A program made the position numbers and the translations under genes. Positions 29,662 through 38,618 of a DNA stretch of 64,000 bases are shown here, piece by piece (position 1 is the stretch's first letter; each line of letters starts with the position of its first letter). The stretch spans positions 1,178,001 through 1,242,000 of the forward strand of contig NZ_JAUSXL010000002.1 of the NCBI RefSeq assembly GCF_030815975.1, in the 5' to 3' direction. The notes beneath the pieces are model-generated. The model saw nothing but the letters and a program-made list of their open reading frames with translations, was not told the origin of the DNA and ran no database searches. Source of the DNA: Variovorax paradoxus (GTDB lineage: Bacteria > Pseudomonadota > Gammaproteobacteria > Burkholderiales > Burkholderiaceae_C).

Positions 29662-30557
29662 GAGCGCACCTCCTCGGCCAGCAGATGGTTCAGGTACTTG
29701 CCGTAGCCGTTCTTTTGCAGCGGCACGGCAAGCCTTGCCAATTGCTCGCGATCGATGAATCCATTGCGCCACGCAATCTCTTCAGGACAGGCAATCTTGA
29801 GCCCTTGCCGATGCTCCAGGGTCTGGATGAACTGCGCGGCCTCCAGCAGGCTCTCATGCGTGCCCGTGTCCAGCCAGGCGTATCCGCGCTGCATGATCTG
29901 CACATTGAGCTGGCCGAGGTCCAGGTAAGCCTGATTGACTGCGGTAATCTCGAGTTCGCCGCGCGCACTGGGCTTCACGGCCTTGGCAATCTCGACCACT
30001 TGGTTGTCGTAGAAGTACAGGCCCGTCACTGCATAACTGCTCTTGGGTGCGACCGGCTTCTCTTCGATGCTGCTTGCTTTGCCATTGGCGTCGAAGGCCA
30101 CCACGCCGTAGCGCTCGGGGTCGTGCACGTGATAGGCGAACACAGTAGCGCCCGACTGCTCGGCATTGGCACCGCTCAACAGGTGCGCGAAGTCGTGGCC
30201 ATAGAAGATGTTGTCACCCAGCACCAGCGCGCTCGGCGAATTGCCCAGGAACTCGTCGCCGATGATGAAGGCCTGCGCCAAGCCATCGGGACTGGGCTGC
30301 ACCGCGTACTGCAGGTTGATGCCCCACTGGCTGCCATCGCCCAGCAGCTGCTGGAAGCGCGGCGTGTCCTGCGGCGTGCTGATGATCAGGATGTCGCGCA
30401 TGCCGCCGAGCATCAGGGTGCTGAGCGGGTAATAGATCATCGGCTTGTCGTACACCGGCAGCAGTTGCTTGCTGAGTGCGAGCGTGGCGGGGTGTAGCCG
30501 GGTGCCGGAGCCGCCGGCCAGGATGATGCCCTTGCGTTGCGTGGTCTTCGTGGTCAT
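29658..30557 (-). CDS. rfbA: Glucose-1-phosphate thymidylyltransferase
   Basis: This enzyme makes dTDP-glucose from dTTP and glucose-1-phosphate, the first step to dTDP-L-rhamnose. The 299-residue protein carries the nucleotidyltransferase signature [14 protein letters not shown], then [33 protein letters not shown] and the allosteric-site region near the C-terminus. It starts 60 bp after rfbD, across a short tetranucleotide repeat, and overlaps rfbC by 4 bp. Confidence 0.96.
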   Translation of the reverse strand: MTTKTTQRKGIILAGGSGTRLHPATLALSKQLLPVYDKPMIYYPLSTLMLGGMRDILIISTPQDTPRFQQLLGDGSQWGINLQYAVQPSPDGLAQAFIIGDEFLGNSPSALVLGDNIFYGHDFAHLLSGANAEQSGATVFAYHVHDPERYGVVAFDANGKASSIEEKPVAPKSSYAVTGLYFYDNQVVEIAKAVKPSARGELEITAVNQAYLDLGQLNVQIMQRGYAWLDTGTHESLLEAAQFIQTLEHRQGLKIACPEEIAWRNGFIDREQLARLAVPLQKNGYGKYLNHLLAEEVRS

Positions 30558-30576
30558 TGTGTTGTGTTCTCCGCTT

Positions 30577-30600
30577 CTTGCTTGCTTGCGTGCTTGCTTC
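30577..30600. repeat. Imperfect CTTG tetranucleotide repeat
   Basis: Six units (four CTTG, one CGTG, one CTTC) lie between the rfbD stop and the rfbA start, in the leader of rfbA. The tract is non-coding. Slippage here would change the rfbD-rfbA spacing but not a reading frame. Confidence 0.6.
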
Positions 30601-30617
30601 GCTGGCGCTGCTGTCTG

Positions 30618-31508
30618 TCAAAGGGTCTCGCGCAGCATGCGGGCCACGCCCTGCTGCCAGTGCGGCAGCACCAGGCCGAAAGTGGTCTGGAGCTTGCGCG
30701 TGTCCAGGCGCGAGTTGGCGGGGCGTGTCGCTGGCGTGGGGAAGGCGCTGGTGGGCACGGCATCGACTTCCGCGGGCCCGGCCTTGAGCTCGACGCCAGC
30801 CGCCTTGGCCTGCTCGAGCACGAAGCGCGCATAGCCGCACCAGGTGGTCTCGCCACCGGCCACGGCGTGATAGATCCCTGCCTTGGCCGGGTCCTGCAGC
30901 GTGGCGCGAATGGCGTGCGCCGTGATGTCGGCCAGCAGTTCGGCGCCGGTGGGCGCGCCGTGCTGGTCGTCGATGACGGTCAGGCGATCGCGCTCCTTGG
31001 CGATGCGCAGCATGGTCTTGGCAAAGTTGGCGCCGCGCGCGGCGTAGACCCAGCTGGTGCGAAGGATCAGGTGCTTGGCGCAGTGCTGGGCCACCAGCTG
31101 CTCGCCTTCGAGCTTGGTGCGGCCGTACACGCTGAGCGGGCCAGTGGCGTCGTCTTCTTTCCAGGGCTTGCTGCCGCTGCCGTCGAACACGTAGTCGGTG
31201 GAGTAGTGCACCATGAGCGCGCCGATCTGCTGCGCGGCTTCGGCCACCACGCCGGGCGAGGTGGCGTTGAGCTTGCGGGCGAACTCGGGCTCGCTCTCGG
31301 CCTTGTCGACGGCGGTGTGGGCCGCGGCATTGACGATGACGTCGGGGCGCACTTTCAGCACGGTTTCGGCCAGTTGCTCGGGGCGGCTGAAGTCGGCGTT
31401 CAGATCGGTGCTGTCGAAATCGAGCGCGACCAGTTCACCCAGCGGTGCGAGGCTGCGCTGCAGCTCCCAGCCGACCTGGCCGCCCTTGCCCAGCAGCAGC
31501 AGCTTCAT
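30618..31508 (-). CDS. rfbD: dTDP-4-dehydrorhamnose reductase
   Basis: This SDR performs the last, NADPH-dependent step to dTDP-L-rhamnose. The 296-residue product starts with [14 protein letters not shown] and has [23 protein letters not shown], the catalytic [11 protein letters not shown] and [11 protein letters not shown]. The ATG at 31508 overlaps the rfbB stop (ATGA), which excludes the longer frame that runs into rfbB. Confidence 0.96.
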   Translation of the reverse strand: MKLLLLGKGGQVGWELQRSLAPLGELVALDFDSTDLNADFSRPEQLAETVLKVRPDVIVNAAAHTAVDKAESEPEFARKLNATSPGVVAEAAQQIGALMVHYSTDYVFDGSGSKPWKEDDATGPLSVYGRTKLEGEQLVAQHCAKHLILRTSWVYAARGANFAKTMLRIAKERDRLTVIDDQHGAPTGAELLADITAHAIRATLQDPAKAGIYHAVAGGETTWCGYARFVLEQAKAAGVELKAGPAEVDAVPTSAFPTPATRPANSRLDTRKLQTTFGLVLPHWQQGVARMLRETL

Positions 31509-32587
31509 GCTGCGGCCTTGGCCGCGGGGGCGGCGTCGTATTGCTTCTCGACCCATTCGCGGTAGGCGCCACTTTGCACGTTGCGCACCCATTCGCCGTT
31601 GGCAAGGTACCACTCGACGGTCTTGCGAATGCCGCTGTCGAAGGTTTCGGCGGGCTTCCAGCCAAGTTCGCGTTCGAGCTTGCGCGCATCGATGGCGTAG
31701 CGCCGGTCGTGGCCAGGGCGATCGGTGACGTAGCTGATCTGCTCTTTGTAGGGCTGGCCGTCGGCCTTGGGACGCAGCTCGTCGAGCAATGCGCAGACGG
31801 TGTGGACGATCTCGATGTTGGGCTTCTCGTTCCAGCCGCCGACGTTGTAGGTTTCGCCGAGCTGGCCGGCCTCGAGCACGCGGCGGATGGCGCTGCAGTG
31901 GTCCTTCACGTAGAGCCAGTCGCGCACCTGCATGCCGTCGCCATACACGGGCAGCGGCTTGCCGGCCAGCGCGTTGACGATCATCAGCGGGATGAGCTTC
32001 TCGGGGAAGTGGAAGGGCCCGTAGTTGTTGGAGCAGTTGGTGGTGACGACGGGCAGGCCGTAGGTGTGGTGCCAGGCGCGCACGAGGTGGTCGCTGGCGG
32101 CCTTGCTGGCCGAGTAGGGGCTGTTGGGCTCGTACTTGTTGTCTTCGGTGAAGGCGGGGTCGGTCTTGGAGAGCGAGCCGTAGACCTCGTCGGTGGACAC
32201 GTGCAGGAAGCGGAAGGCGGCCTTGGGCCCGGCCGGCAGCGCGCTCCAGTGGCCGCGCACGGATTCGAGCAGGCGGAAGGTGCCGAGCACGTTGGTCTGC
32301 ACGAAGTCTTCGGGGCCGTGGATGGAACGGTCCACGTGCGATTCCGCGGCAAAGTTCACGATGGCGCGCGGCTTGTGCTCGGCCAAGAGGCGGTCGACCA
32401 GGGCGCTGTCGCCGATGTCGCCCTGCACGAAGATGTGCCGCGGGTCGCCTTTGAGAGACGCGAGCGTCTCGAGGTTGCCGGCGTAGGTCAGTTTGTCGAG
32501 ATTCACGACAGGCTCATCGCTTTGCGCCAGCCAGTCGAGTACGAAGTTGGCGCCAATGAAGCCCGCGCCGCCGGTTACCAGGATCAT
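31505..32587 (-). CDS. rfbB: dTDP-glucose 4,6-dehydratase
   Basis: This NAD-dependent extended SDR converts dTDP-glucose to the 4-keto-6-deoxy sugar. The 360-residue protein has [18 protein letters not shown], the active-site [11 protein letters not shown] and [15 protein letters not shown], and [18 protein letters not shown], all typical of RmlB. It is the first gene of the rfbBDAC operon and probably of the whole leftward block. The promoter should lie in 32588-32690, back-to-back with the glycine riboswitch transcript. Confidence 0.97.
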   Translation of the reverse strand: MILVTGGAGFIGANFVLDWLAQSDEPVVNLDKLTYAGNLETLASLKGDPRHIFVQGDIGDSALVDRLLAEHKPRAIVNFAAESHVDRSIHGPEDFVQTNVLGTFRLLESVRGHWSALPAGPKAAFRFLHVSTDEVYGSLSKTDPAFTEDNKYEPNSPYSASKAASDHLVRAWHHTYGLPVVTTNCSNNYGPFHFPEKLIPLMIVNALAGKPLPVYGDGMQVRDWLYVKDHCSAIRRVLEAGQLGETYNVGGWNEKPNIEIVHTVCALLDELRPKADGQPYKEQISYVTDRPGHDRRYAIDARKLERELGWKPAETFDSGIRKTVEWYLANGEWVRNVQSGAYREWVEKQYDAAPAAKAAA

Positions 32588-32689
32588 GAGTCTCCCCGAA
32601 GTTTCGAATCGATGACAATTATCCCATTGGTCCGAATTGTCAAAATTCATGGTTGGCGGCTTTGCGGTCCCCGCCTACAATCGTTTCAC

Positions 32690-32918
32690 TGCAGGAGAGC
32701 GAGTAGTACTTATTGCTACTCCACCGAAGGCGCAAACTCCCATAAACGCTCAGGTCGGCCGAACGGAATCCTTGAAGTTCTTTCAAAGAGTTTCGTGGCA
32801 TGTACTGCATCAACTGATACGCCGTCTGGAGAGCCATCACCTCGCGTGATGCACCGAAGGAGCAAACCCGTTGCAAGGCGCAACAGGTGAATCTCTCAGG
32901 TACCAAGGACAGGGGGAG
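32690..32918 (+). promoter_or_regulatory. Tandem glycine riboswitch
   Basis: Two aptamers are visible. The first, about 32692-32770, has GGAGAGCG, CCACCGAAGGCGCAAAC and GCTCAGGTC. The second, about 32825-32916, has GGAGAGCC, a hairpin ATCACCTCGCGTGAT, CACCGAAGGAGCAAAC and CTCTCAGGTACCAAGGACAG. These are the conserved core segments of the gcvT RNA class. The second aptamer is closer to consensus than the first. The downstream gene starts 95 bp later, and no clear terminator is seen between, so the mode of control (probably translational or antitermination) is open. Confidence 0.88.
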
Positions 32919-33013
32919 CGGCAACTTGGACGGCGGTCGTCCGGTTGCTTGCTATTGAATCAGTAGCACATCAACTCCGTCGTTCAAGCGCCAATCTTCA
33001 AAAGGTACTTGAA

Positions 33014-34315
33014 ATGCGCGTGATCGTTCTTGGCGCCGGCCTGCTCGGCGTGACTTCGGCTTACTACCTCCAGCGACTCGGCCACGAGGTGACTGTGATC
33101 GACCGGCAGGCCACGCCAGCCGCCGAAACCAGCTTTGCCAACGGCGGGCAGATCTCGGTCAGCCATGCCGAACCCTGGGCCAACCCGAGCGCGCCGCTCA
33201 AGGTGCTGCAATGGCTGGGCAAGGAAGACGCCCCGCTGCTCTTTCGCATTCGCGCCGACATACGGCAATGGCTCTGGGGTTTGCAGTTTCTGCGCGAATG
33301 CACGCCGGCGCGCACCCGGCACAACATCGAGCAGATCGTGCGCCTGGGCACCTACAGCCGCGACGTGCTGCAGCAGTTGCGCCGCGACACCGGCCTGGAT
33401 TACGACCAGCGCACCCAGGGCATCCTGCATTTCTATACGACGCAGAAAGAGTTCGACGGCGCGCTGAAGCCGGCCGAACAGATGCGCGCATTGGGCTGCG
33501 AGCGCCAGGTGATCTCGGCCGACGAGGCCGTGAAGATCGAGCCCGCCCTCGCACACATCCGCCCCAAGCTGGCCGGCGCCACCTACACGGCAGAGGACGA
33601 GTCCGGCGACGCGAACCTTTTTGCGCGCGAGCTGGCCAGGCGCGCGGCCGCAGCCGGCGTGAAGTTCCTCATGAGCCACACGGTGACCGCGCTGCGCGAG
33701 GCCGGCGACAGCATCGACCACGTCGAAGCCACCGACAGCGAAGGCCGCTTCCAGCGCATCCGGGGCGATGCCTTCGTGCTTGCGATGGGTTCGCTGAGCC
33801 CGCTCTACGCCGCGCCGCTGGGCATCCGGCTGCCAATCTATCCGGCCAAGGGCTATTCGGTGACGCTGCCGGTGAAGGACGCCTCCAGGGCGCACCAGGT
33901 TTCGCTGACCGACGACGAGTTCAAGCTCGTGTTCTCGCGCTACACCTCGGCTTCTGGCGACCGCCTGCGCATTGCCGGCACGGCCGAGCTCAACGGCTAC
34001 GACCGCGACCTGAACCGCGTGCGCTGCGAGGCGATCGTGCGGCGCGTCGAAGAGCTTTTCCCAAGTGCCGGCGACACCACGCAGGCCCAGTTCTGGACCG
34101 GCCTGCGCCCCGCGACGCCGAGCAACGTGCCGCTGATCGGCAAGACGAAACTGCCGAACCTCTATCTGAACACCGGCCACGGCACGCTCGGCTGGACGCA
34201 TGCCTGCGGCTCGGGCAAGTCGATCGCGCGCATCGTGAGCGGGCTCGCGCCCGAGGTGGACTTTGCGTTCACCGGCATGCCTGCGCCGGTGGCGCGCGTG
34301 CTGCAGCCGGCCTGA
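33014..34315 (+). CDS. dadA: D-amino acid dehydrogenase / DadA-type FAD oxidoreductase
   Basis: This 433-residue flavoprotein begins RVIVLGAGLLGVTSAYYLQR with the FAD Rossmann motif, then DRQATPAAETSFANGGQIS, typical of DadA. C-terminal blocks include GLRPATPSNVPLIGKTK and LYLNTGHGTLGWTHACGSGK. It should deaminate D-amino acids, with electrons passing to the respiratory chain. The glycine riboswitch upstream suggests that glycine itself is the inducer or a substrate. The ATG at 33014 follows an AAAGG at 33000-33004; an upstream TTG in the same frame is less likely. Confidence 0.92.
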   Translation: MRVIVLGAGLLGVTSAYYLQRLGHEVTVIDRQATPAAETSFANGGQISVSHAEPWANPSAPLKVLQWLGKEDAPLLFRIRADIRQWLWGLQFLRECTPARTRHNIEQIVRLGTYSRDVLQQLRRDTGLDYDQRTQGILHFYTTQKEFDGALKPAEQMRALGCERQVISADEAVKIEPALAHIRPKLAGATYTAEDESGDANLFARELARRAAAAGVKFLMSHTVTALREAGDSIDHVEATDSEGRFQRIRGDAFVLAMGSLSPLYAAPLGIRLPIYPAKGYSVTLPVKDASRAHQVSLTDDEFKLVFSRYTSASGDRLRIAGTAELNGYDRDLNRVRCEAIVRRVEELFPSAGDTTQAQFWTGLRPATPSNVPLIGKTKLPNLYLNTGHGTLGWTHACGSGKSIARIVSGLAPEVDFAFTGMPAPVARVLQPA

Positions 34316-34337
34316 ACGCCGGCAGGCAGGGCGAGGC

Positions 34338-35618
34338 TCAGTCCTTGCTGGTGAACACCGTCAGCACCCCGGTGTAGCCATACAGGTGATGGCGGGCGAT
34401 CTCGCCCGCGGCGAAGAAGCCGACCAGCGGCACGTCGCCCAGCGCATGCCGAACGATCTGCAGTTCGGCGCCCGGCGCGCCGAAATGCGGTCCGCCGCGT
34501 CCCGAGCAGCTCACGTACACGGCGCCCGCGATGCGGCGCGCCGGATGCGGCGCCGCCTCGGCCTCCCCTGCCGCGACAGCGCGCGCGGTGGCCAGCGTCT
34601 GCTCCTCGGGCTCGAGTTCTTCGCGGATCTCCGCGCAGATGCGCATCAGGTCGGCGCGCGCGGCCTGCGCATTGCGGCGGCAGAAGGTCAGGCGCATGCC
34701 GGGCTCCGCCACGTCGGCAATCGCGATGCCGCGGCGCGTGGGGTCCAGGCCGATGATGTGGCGCACCAGCACGTCGGCCCCCAGGTCGCCGGTGCGGCGG
34801 ATGCCGTCGCTGCCGGCGGCTGCCAGCCCCACCAGCGTGGCGCGCACGGCATCGATGGCTTCCTGCGGACGCTCGAGCGACACCTGCAGGTCGGCCAGCA
34901 GCACGTCGAGCGCGGGCTCGCCGTCGAGCTTGAGCAGCAGGTTGCCGTCGGCTTCGGTGATCTCGCGCTCGCGCCCCGCGCCCGAGCGCAGCGGCTGGCA
35001 GCCCTGCGTGACGCGCGAGACCAGCCGCACGCCCTCGCCGAACACCACGCCCGACAGGCCGCCCGAGAACACGCCGCCCGCGGCGCCATGCCCGCGGATG
35101 TTGCCGTTGCCGCCCACCGCGAACTGCAGCGCGCCCGCACGGCCCGACGAGAGTCCGCCGAAGAGGTAGCCGGTGTTGGTGCGGCCCGCCATCTCGCCGA
35201 TGAGTTCGGTCAGGTCGGGGGTGGCGGGGTCTGCGTGCACGAGCGCCGTGTGGGCCTCGAAGCCGCTCATTTCCGAATTGCCCAGCGGCGCCACGCCGGA
35301 GAACACGCGGTATTGGTCGCTCGGCAGCGCGCAGAGCATCAGGCTCAGGCCGGGCTCGTCGAAATATTCGGCGTTGTTGGCCGAGACGCCGATGCCGACC
35401 GTGCCGGACCAGTCGGTGACCTCGGGCAGTTCGGCGCTCAGGTGGTCGAGGATGTCCTGCGCGTCCGACGCGTAGTGGTCGGTGATGTAGAGCAGCCCGA
35501 GCGTCGGCGATGGCGCGTAGTCGGGCAGCGCCATCTGCGCGCGCAACTGGGCCAGCACGAGGCCGGCTGCCATGCGCCATTGCGGGTGGGTGGCGTGGCC
35601 GGAAGGAAACAGCTTCAT
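34338..35618 (-). CDS. FIST N/C domain sensory protein
   Basis: The 426-residue protein has the FIST-N part in the first half (GLLYITDHYASDAQDILDHL, then SGTVGIGVSANNAEYFDEPG) and the FIST-C part in the second (ISCSGRGG-like VSCSGRGGPHFG, LVGFFAAGEIA and HLYGYTGVLTVF). FIST domains are thought to sense small ligands, possibly amino acids, in signalling proteins. This stand-alone form has no output domain. It is convergent with the dadA gene 22 bp away, which is at least consistent with amino-acid sensing. Confidence 0.88.
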   Translation of the reverse strand: MKLFPSGHATHPQWRMAAGLVLAQLRAQMALPDYAPSPTLGLLYITDHYASDAQDILDHLSAELPEVTDWSGTVGIGVSANNAEYFDEPGLSLMLCALPSDQYRVFSGVAPLGNSEMSGFEAHTALVHADPATPDLTELIGEMAGRTNTGYLFGGLSSGRAGALQFAVGGNGNIRGHGAAGGVFSGGLSGVVFGEGVRLVSRVTQGCQPLRSGAGREREITEADGNLLLKLDGEPALDVLLADLQVSLERPQEAIDAVRATLVGLAAAGSDGIRRTGDLGADVLVRHIIGLDPTRRGIAIADVAEPGMRLTFCRRNAQAARADLMRICAEIREELEPEEQTLATARAVAAGEAEAAPHPARRIAGAVYVSCSGRGGPHFGAPGAELQIVRHALGDVPLVGFFAAGEIARHHLYGYTGVLTVFTSKD

Positions 35619-35665
35619 GATGCGTGCCAACCCGTTCTCTTCAATCTAGGAATGTGTGTATGACG

Positions 35666-36415
35666 TCAGCGACGGCCGGTCGTTCGCTTGCGCGCGGCGG
35701 CCGATGTCTTCTTTGCGGCAGCGGGCGCTGCCGCCTTCCTGGCTGCGGGTTTCGAAGCCGCGGGAGCAGCCGCCGCCGGCTTGCCCATGGCCTTGTCCAC
35801 CGCGTCGGCCAATGGCTGGGCCATGGCCGGCACCTTGAGCTGGGCCGCATCCTGCAGCGCCGAACTCGCGATCTGCTGGAACTGCTCGGTCAGCGAGCCC
35901 CACCACTGCATCGGATCGATCACTCCGGCGCCGCCGCCATTGCCGCCCGAAGCGGCCGTGGCCGAAGCCGGCTTGCTGCGCGCCTTCTTTGCCGGGGCTT
36001 CCTCGGGCTCGGCTTCCGGTTCGGCCGGCGCAGCGGCTGCCGGTGCGGGAGCCGCTGCAGCAGCAGCAGGCGCCACGGCGGCCGCCTGCTTGGTGAACGC
36101 GCTGGCGATATCTTCCATCCGCACGTTCATGCCGCGCAAGGTCGAAAGTGTCATCTTTTGCACTTCGAGCGCCTGGATGGTGGCCTTGAGCGCGTGGCCG
36201 TTCTGCTCGAGCCAATACTGGACCGTCTTGAGCTCCTGGATGCGCTTGTCGACCTCTTCCACGCTCAGGGTGGGGGCCACCCAGCTCGCGAGGCTCGGTA
36301 ATCCGGGCACCGCGCCGCCCGCCGGGCCGCCGGCGGCACCACCGGCAAGGTTCTTCAGGAAATCGAATCCGGGGACGAATTGACTGAAGTCGAAGGGTTG
36401 GCTGGCATTGCTCAT
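35666..36415 (-). CDS. phaM: PhaM-family polyhydroxyalkanoate granule protein
   Basis: The 249-residue protein shows the PhaM layout. The conserved N-terminal part holds FDFSQFVPGFDFLKNL and LSVEEVDKRIQELKTVQYWL, then a helical stretch with HALKATIQALEVQKMTL. A low-complexity Ala/Pro region follows, then WGSLTEQFQQIASSAL, and a C-terminal Lys/Ala-rich tail resembling histone-like PAKKA repeats. In Ralstonia, PhaM activates PHB synthase and ties granules to the nucleoid. The tail fits DNA binding. Confidence 0.88.
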   Translation of the reverse strand: MSNASQPFDFSQFVPGFDFLKNLAGGAAGGPAGGAVPGLPSLASWVAPTLSVEEVDKRIQELKTVQYWLEQNGHALKATIQALEVQKMTLSTLRGMNVRMEDIASAFTKQAAAVAPAAAAAAPAPAAAAPAEPEAEPEEAPAKKARSKPASATAASGGNGGGAGVIDPMQWWGSLTEQFQQIASSALQDAAQLKVPAMAQPLADAVDKAMGKPAAAAPAASKPAARKAAAPAAAKKTSAAARKRTTGRR

Positions 36416-36503
36416 GCGGAGGTCTCCGGGTTGGGTTTTCTTGTAATGCCAGCTTACTCCAAGGGATTGCGGTTTTGGGCCCGCAAGCCCTCCCGCCGGC
36501 CCC

Positions 36504-37919
36504 TCAGAGTTCCGCGCGCACCTTGCTGAACACCTTCCAGAACGCTGCCTCCTGGGAGGTCGCGAAATTGATCCGCATCATGGTGCTCGGCGGCCGCCGC
36601 GCATGGAACAGCGAGCCCGGCGCGAGCAGGTAGCCCTGGTCGAGCATGCGCTGGGTGAGCGCGTCGGTGTCGACGCCGGTGTCGACCCAGCCGAACAGGC
36701 CCGCCGGCTCCGACGCGAAGGTGCAGCCGTGCGCCATCGCGAGCTTCACCGCGCGGCCGCGCGCGCCGTCGAGCCGGATGCGCACGCGCTCGGCATGCCG
36801 CCGCAACTGGCCCTGGTCGATGCACCACGACAGCGCCCGCTCGAACAGCGCGGGCGTGGTGAGCGTGGCCAGCAGCTTGGTCTCGAGCAGCCGCTCCTTC
36901 AGTTCGGGCGAGGCAGCCAGGAAGCCGATGCGCCAGTTGGGCGCCAGGATCTTCGCGAAGCCGCTGACGTAGATGGTGCGCTGCAGCCCGTCGAGCGCGC
37001 TGAGCCGCGTGGCGTGCTCGGGCGCGAGATGGCTGTAGGTGTCGTCCTCGACGATGTGGAAGTCGTGCTCGTTGGCCAGCTTCAGCACGCGGTGCGCGCT
37101 GCCGGGCGTGAGGCTGTAGCCGGTCGGGTTGTGCAGCACGCTCACGCTCACGAAGAGCTTGGGGCTGTGCAGCGCGCAATACTGCGCCATCACCTCCAGG
37201 TCGGGCCCGTCGGCGCGGCGCGGCACCGGCAGGATGCGCATGCCCAGCGCCTCGAGCCGCGCGAACTCCAGCGCCCAGCCGGGCTCCTCGACCATCACCG
37301 GATCGCCCGCGCGCAGCAGCGTGCGGCTCACGATGTCGAGCGCGTGCGTGGCGCCCACCGTGGTCACGATCTGGTCGGGCGCGGCGGGCACGTTGATGCC
37401 CACGAGCTTGTTCGACAGGCTGCGGCGCAGCGCGGCGTCGCCAGAGGGTTCGCCGTACTGGAGCGACAGCTCCTGCAGCGCCGCTGTACTGGTCATGCGG
37501 CGCACGGCCGTCGGCATGAAGGTGGACGACATCCATTCGGGCGGAAACACCCCCATGCCCGGCTGCGGCTTGTCGCTGGGCCGGTGAAACATGCTGCGGA
37601 TGAGCGAGCTTGCATCGGCCGGCACGCGCGAGGCCATCATCTGGGCGACCATGGGCGCCGCATTGGGCGGGCGCCCGTCCTGCGCCGGCGCCGAGTCGCG
37701 CACGTAGAACCCGCGCTGGCGGCGCGCCTCGACCAGGCCCTGCGCCAGCAATTGGTCGTAGGCGGCCACCACGGTGTAGGGGCTCACGCCCTGCTGGCGC
37801 GCGCATTCGCGCACCGAGGGCAGGCGCGCACCGGGCGGCAGCAGCCGGGTGCGGATGCGTTCTGCCAGCCGGTCGGCCAACTGCCCCGTGAGCGACTGGG
37901 TGGAGGTTCGTGTCAGCAT
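36504..37919 (-). CDS. MocR-type GntR regulator with aminotransferase domain
   Basis: This is a PLP-dependent transcription factor of 471 residues. The N-terminal GntR winged helix includes RIRTRLLPPGARLPSVRECA and YTVVAAYDQLLAQGLVEARR. A fold-type I aminotransferase domain follows, with LHNPTGYSL, VEDDTYSHL and the PLP lysine in VSGFAKILAPNWRIGFL. The start at 37919 is set by the GntR domain; upstream in-frame codons would overlap the divergent promoter. It faces a run of amino-acid-type exporter genes and an operator-like palindrome lies between them, so it probably controls that run and itself. Confidence 0.92.
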   Translation of the reverse strand: MLTRTSTQSLTGQLADRLAERIRTRLLPPGARLPSVRECARQQGVSPYTVVAAYDQLLAQGLVEARRQRGFYVRDSAPAQDGRPPNAAPMVAQMMASRVPADASSLIRSMFHRPSDKPQPGMGVFPPEWMSSTFMPTAVRRMTSTAALQELSLQYGEPSGDAALRRSLSNKLVGINVPAAPDQIVTTVGATHALDIVSRTLLRAGDPVMVEEPGWALEFARLEALGMRILPVPRRADGPDLEVMAQYCALHSPKLFVSVSVLHNPTGYSLTPGSAHRVLKLANEHDFHIVEDDTYSHLAPEHATRLSALDGLQRTIYVSGFAKILAPNWRIGFLAASPELKERLLETKLLATLTTPALFERALSWCIDQGQLRRHAERVRIRLDGARGRAVKLAMAHGCTFASEPAGLFGWVDTGVDTDALTQRMLDQGYLLAPGSLFHARRPPSTMMRINFATSQEAAFWKVFSKVRAEL

Positions 37920-37945
37920 CTGTGCAGGCTGTGTCGAAAGAAAGA

Positions 37946-37995
37946 CCAATACAGATTGAGCATATGTTCGATTAACTGTATTGGAACTGTAATGG
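37946..37995. promoter_or_regulatory. Operator-like palindrome and direct repeat for the MocR regulator
   Basis: CCAATACAG (37946-37954) and CTGTATTGG (37976-37984) are perfect 9-bp inverted arms spaced by 21 bases. CTGTAATGG (37987-37995) repeats the second arm 11 bp downstream, about one helical turn. The block lies between the MocR start and the divergent lysE gene. Inverted-plus-direct half sites fit MocR proteins. Confidence 0.65.
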
Positions 37996-38018
37996 TGTGA
38001 AAGTTTAGAGTGTATGCA

Positions 38019-38618
38019 ATGAACTGGCAAGAATTCACCGCGCTGCTGGTGCTGGCCACGGCGATGAGTTTCTCGCCCGGTCCCAACACCACGCTCTCCA
38101 CCGCTTTGGCGGCCAATGGCGGACTGCCGCGCGCGATGCGCTTCGTGGTGGCCGTGCCGGTCGGCTGGACGCTGCTGCTGGCGCTGTGCGCGGCCGGCAT
38201 CGGCGCGTTGGTGGTGGCGGTGCCTTCGCTGCGCCTGGGCATCAAGGCGCTGGGCGTGGGCTACCTGCTGTGGCTGGCCTACAAGCTGAGCGGCAGCGGC
38301 ACGCTGGGCCGCGCAGACGGCGCCAGCCTCTCGGTCGGTTTCGGCCAGGGCGTGATGCTGCAGTTCGTCAACATCAAGGCCTGGCTGCTCGCGCTCACGC
38401 TGGTGGCCGGCTGGATCGCGGGGCAGCCCGATGCGCTCGGGCGCTTCGCCATCGTCGCGCCGGTGATGCTGGTCTATGCCTTCGTCAGCAACTTCACCTA
38501 TGCGTTGGCGGGCGCGCTGCTGCGCGAATGGCTCTCCAAGAGCAAGCGCCTGCTGTGGTTCAACCGTGCGATGGCGGCCGTGCTGGTGCTCACCGCGTGG
38601 TGGATGCTGAGCGTATGA
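38019..38618 (+). CDS. LysE family translocator
   Basis: This 199-residue inner-membrane exporter is of the LysE/RhtB type. The family motif is MSFSPGPNTTLSTALAANGG near the N-terminus, and there are about six hydrophobic segments, with GVMLQFVNIKAWLLALTLVAG in the middle. It probably exports an amino acid or related compound. It is the first gene opposite the MocR regulator. A GTG three codons upstream is possible, but the ATG at 38019 is preferred. It overlaps the next gene by 4 bp. Confidence 0.9.
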   Translation: MNWQEFTALLVLATAMSFSPGPNTTLSTALAANGGLPRAMRFVVAVPVGWTLLLALCAAGIGALVVAVPSLRLGIKALGVGYLLWLAYKLSGSGTLGRADGASLSVGFGQGVMLQFVNIKAWLLALTLVAGWIAGQPDALGRFAIVAPVMLVYAFVSNFTYALAGALLREWLSKSKRLLWFNRAMAAVLVLTAWWMLSV

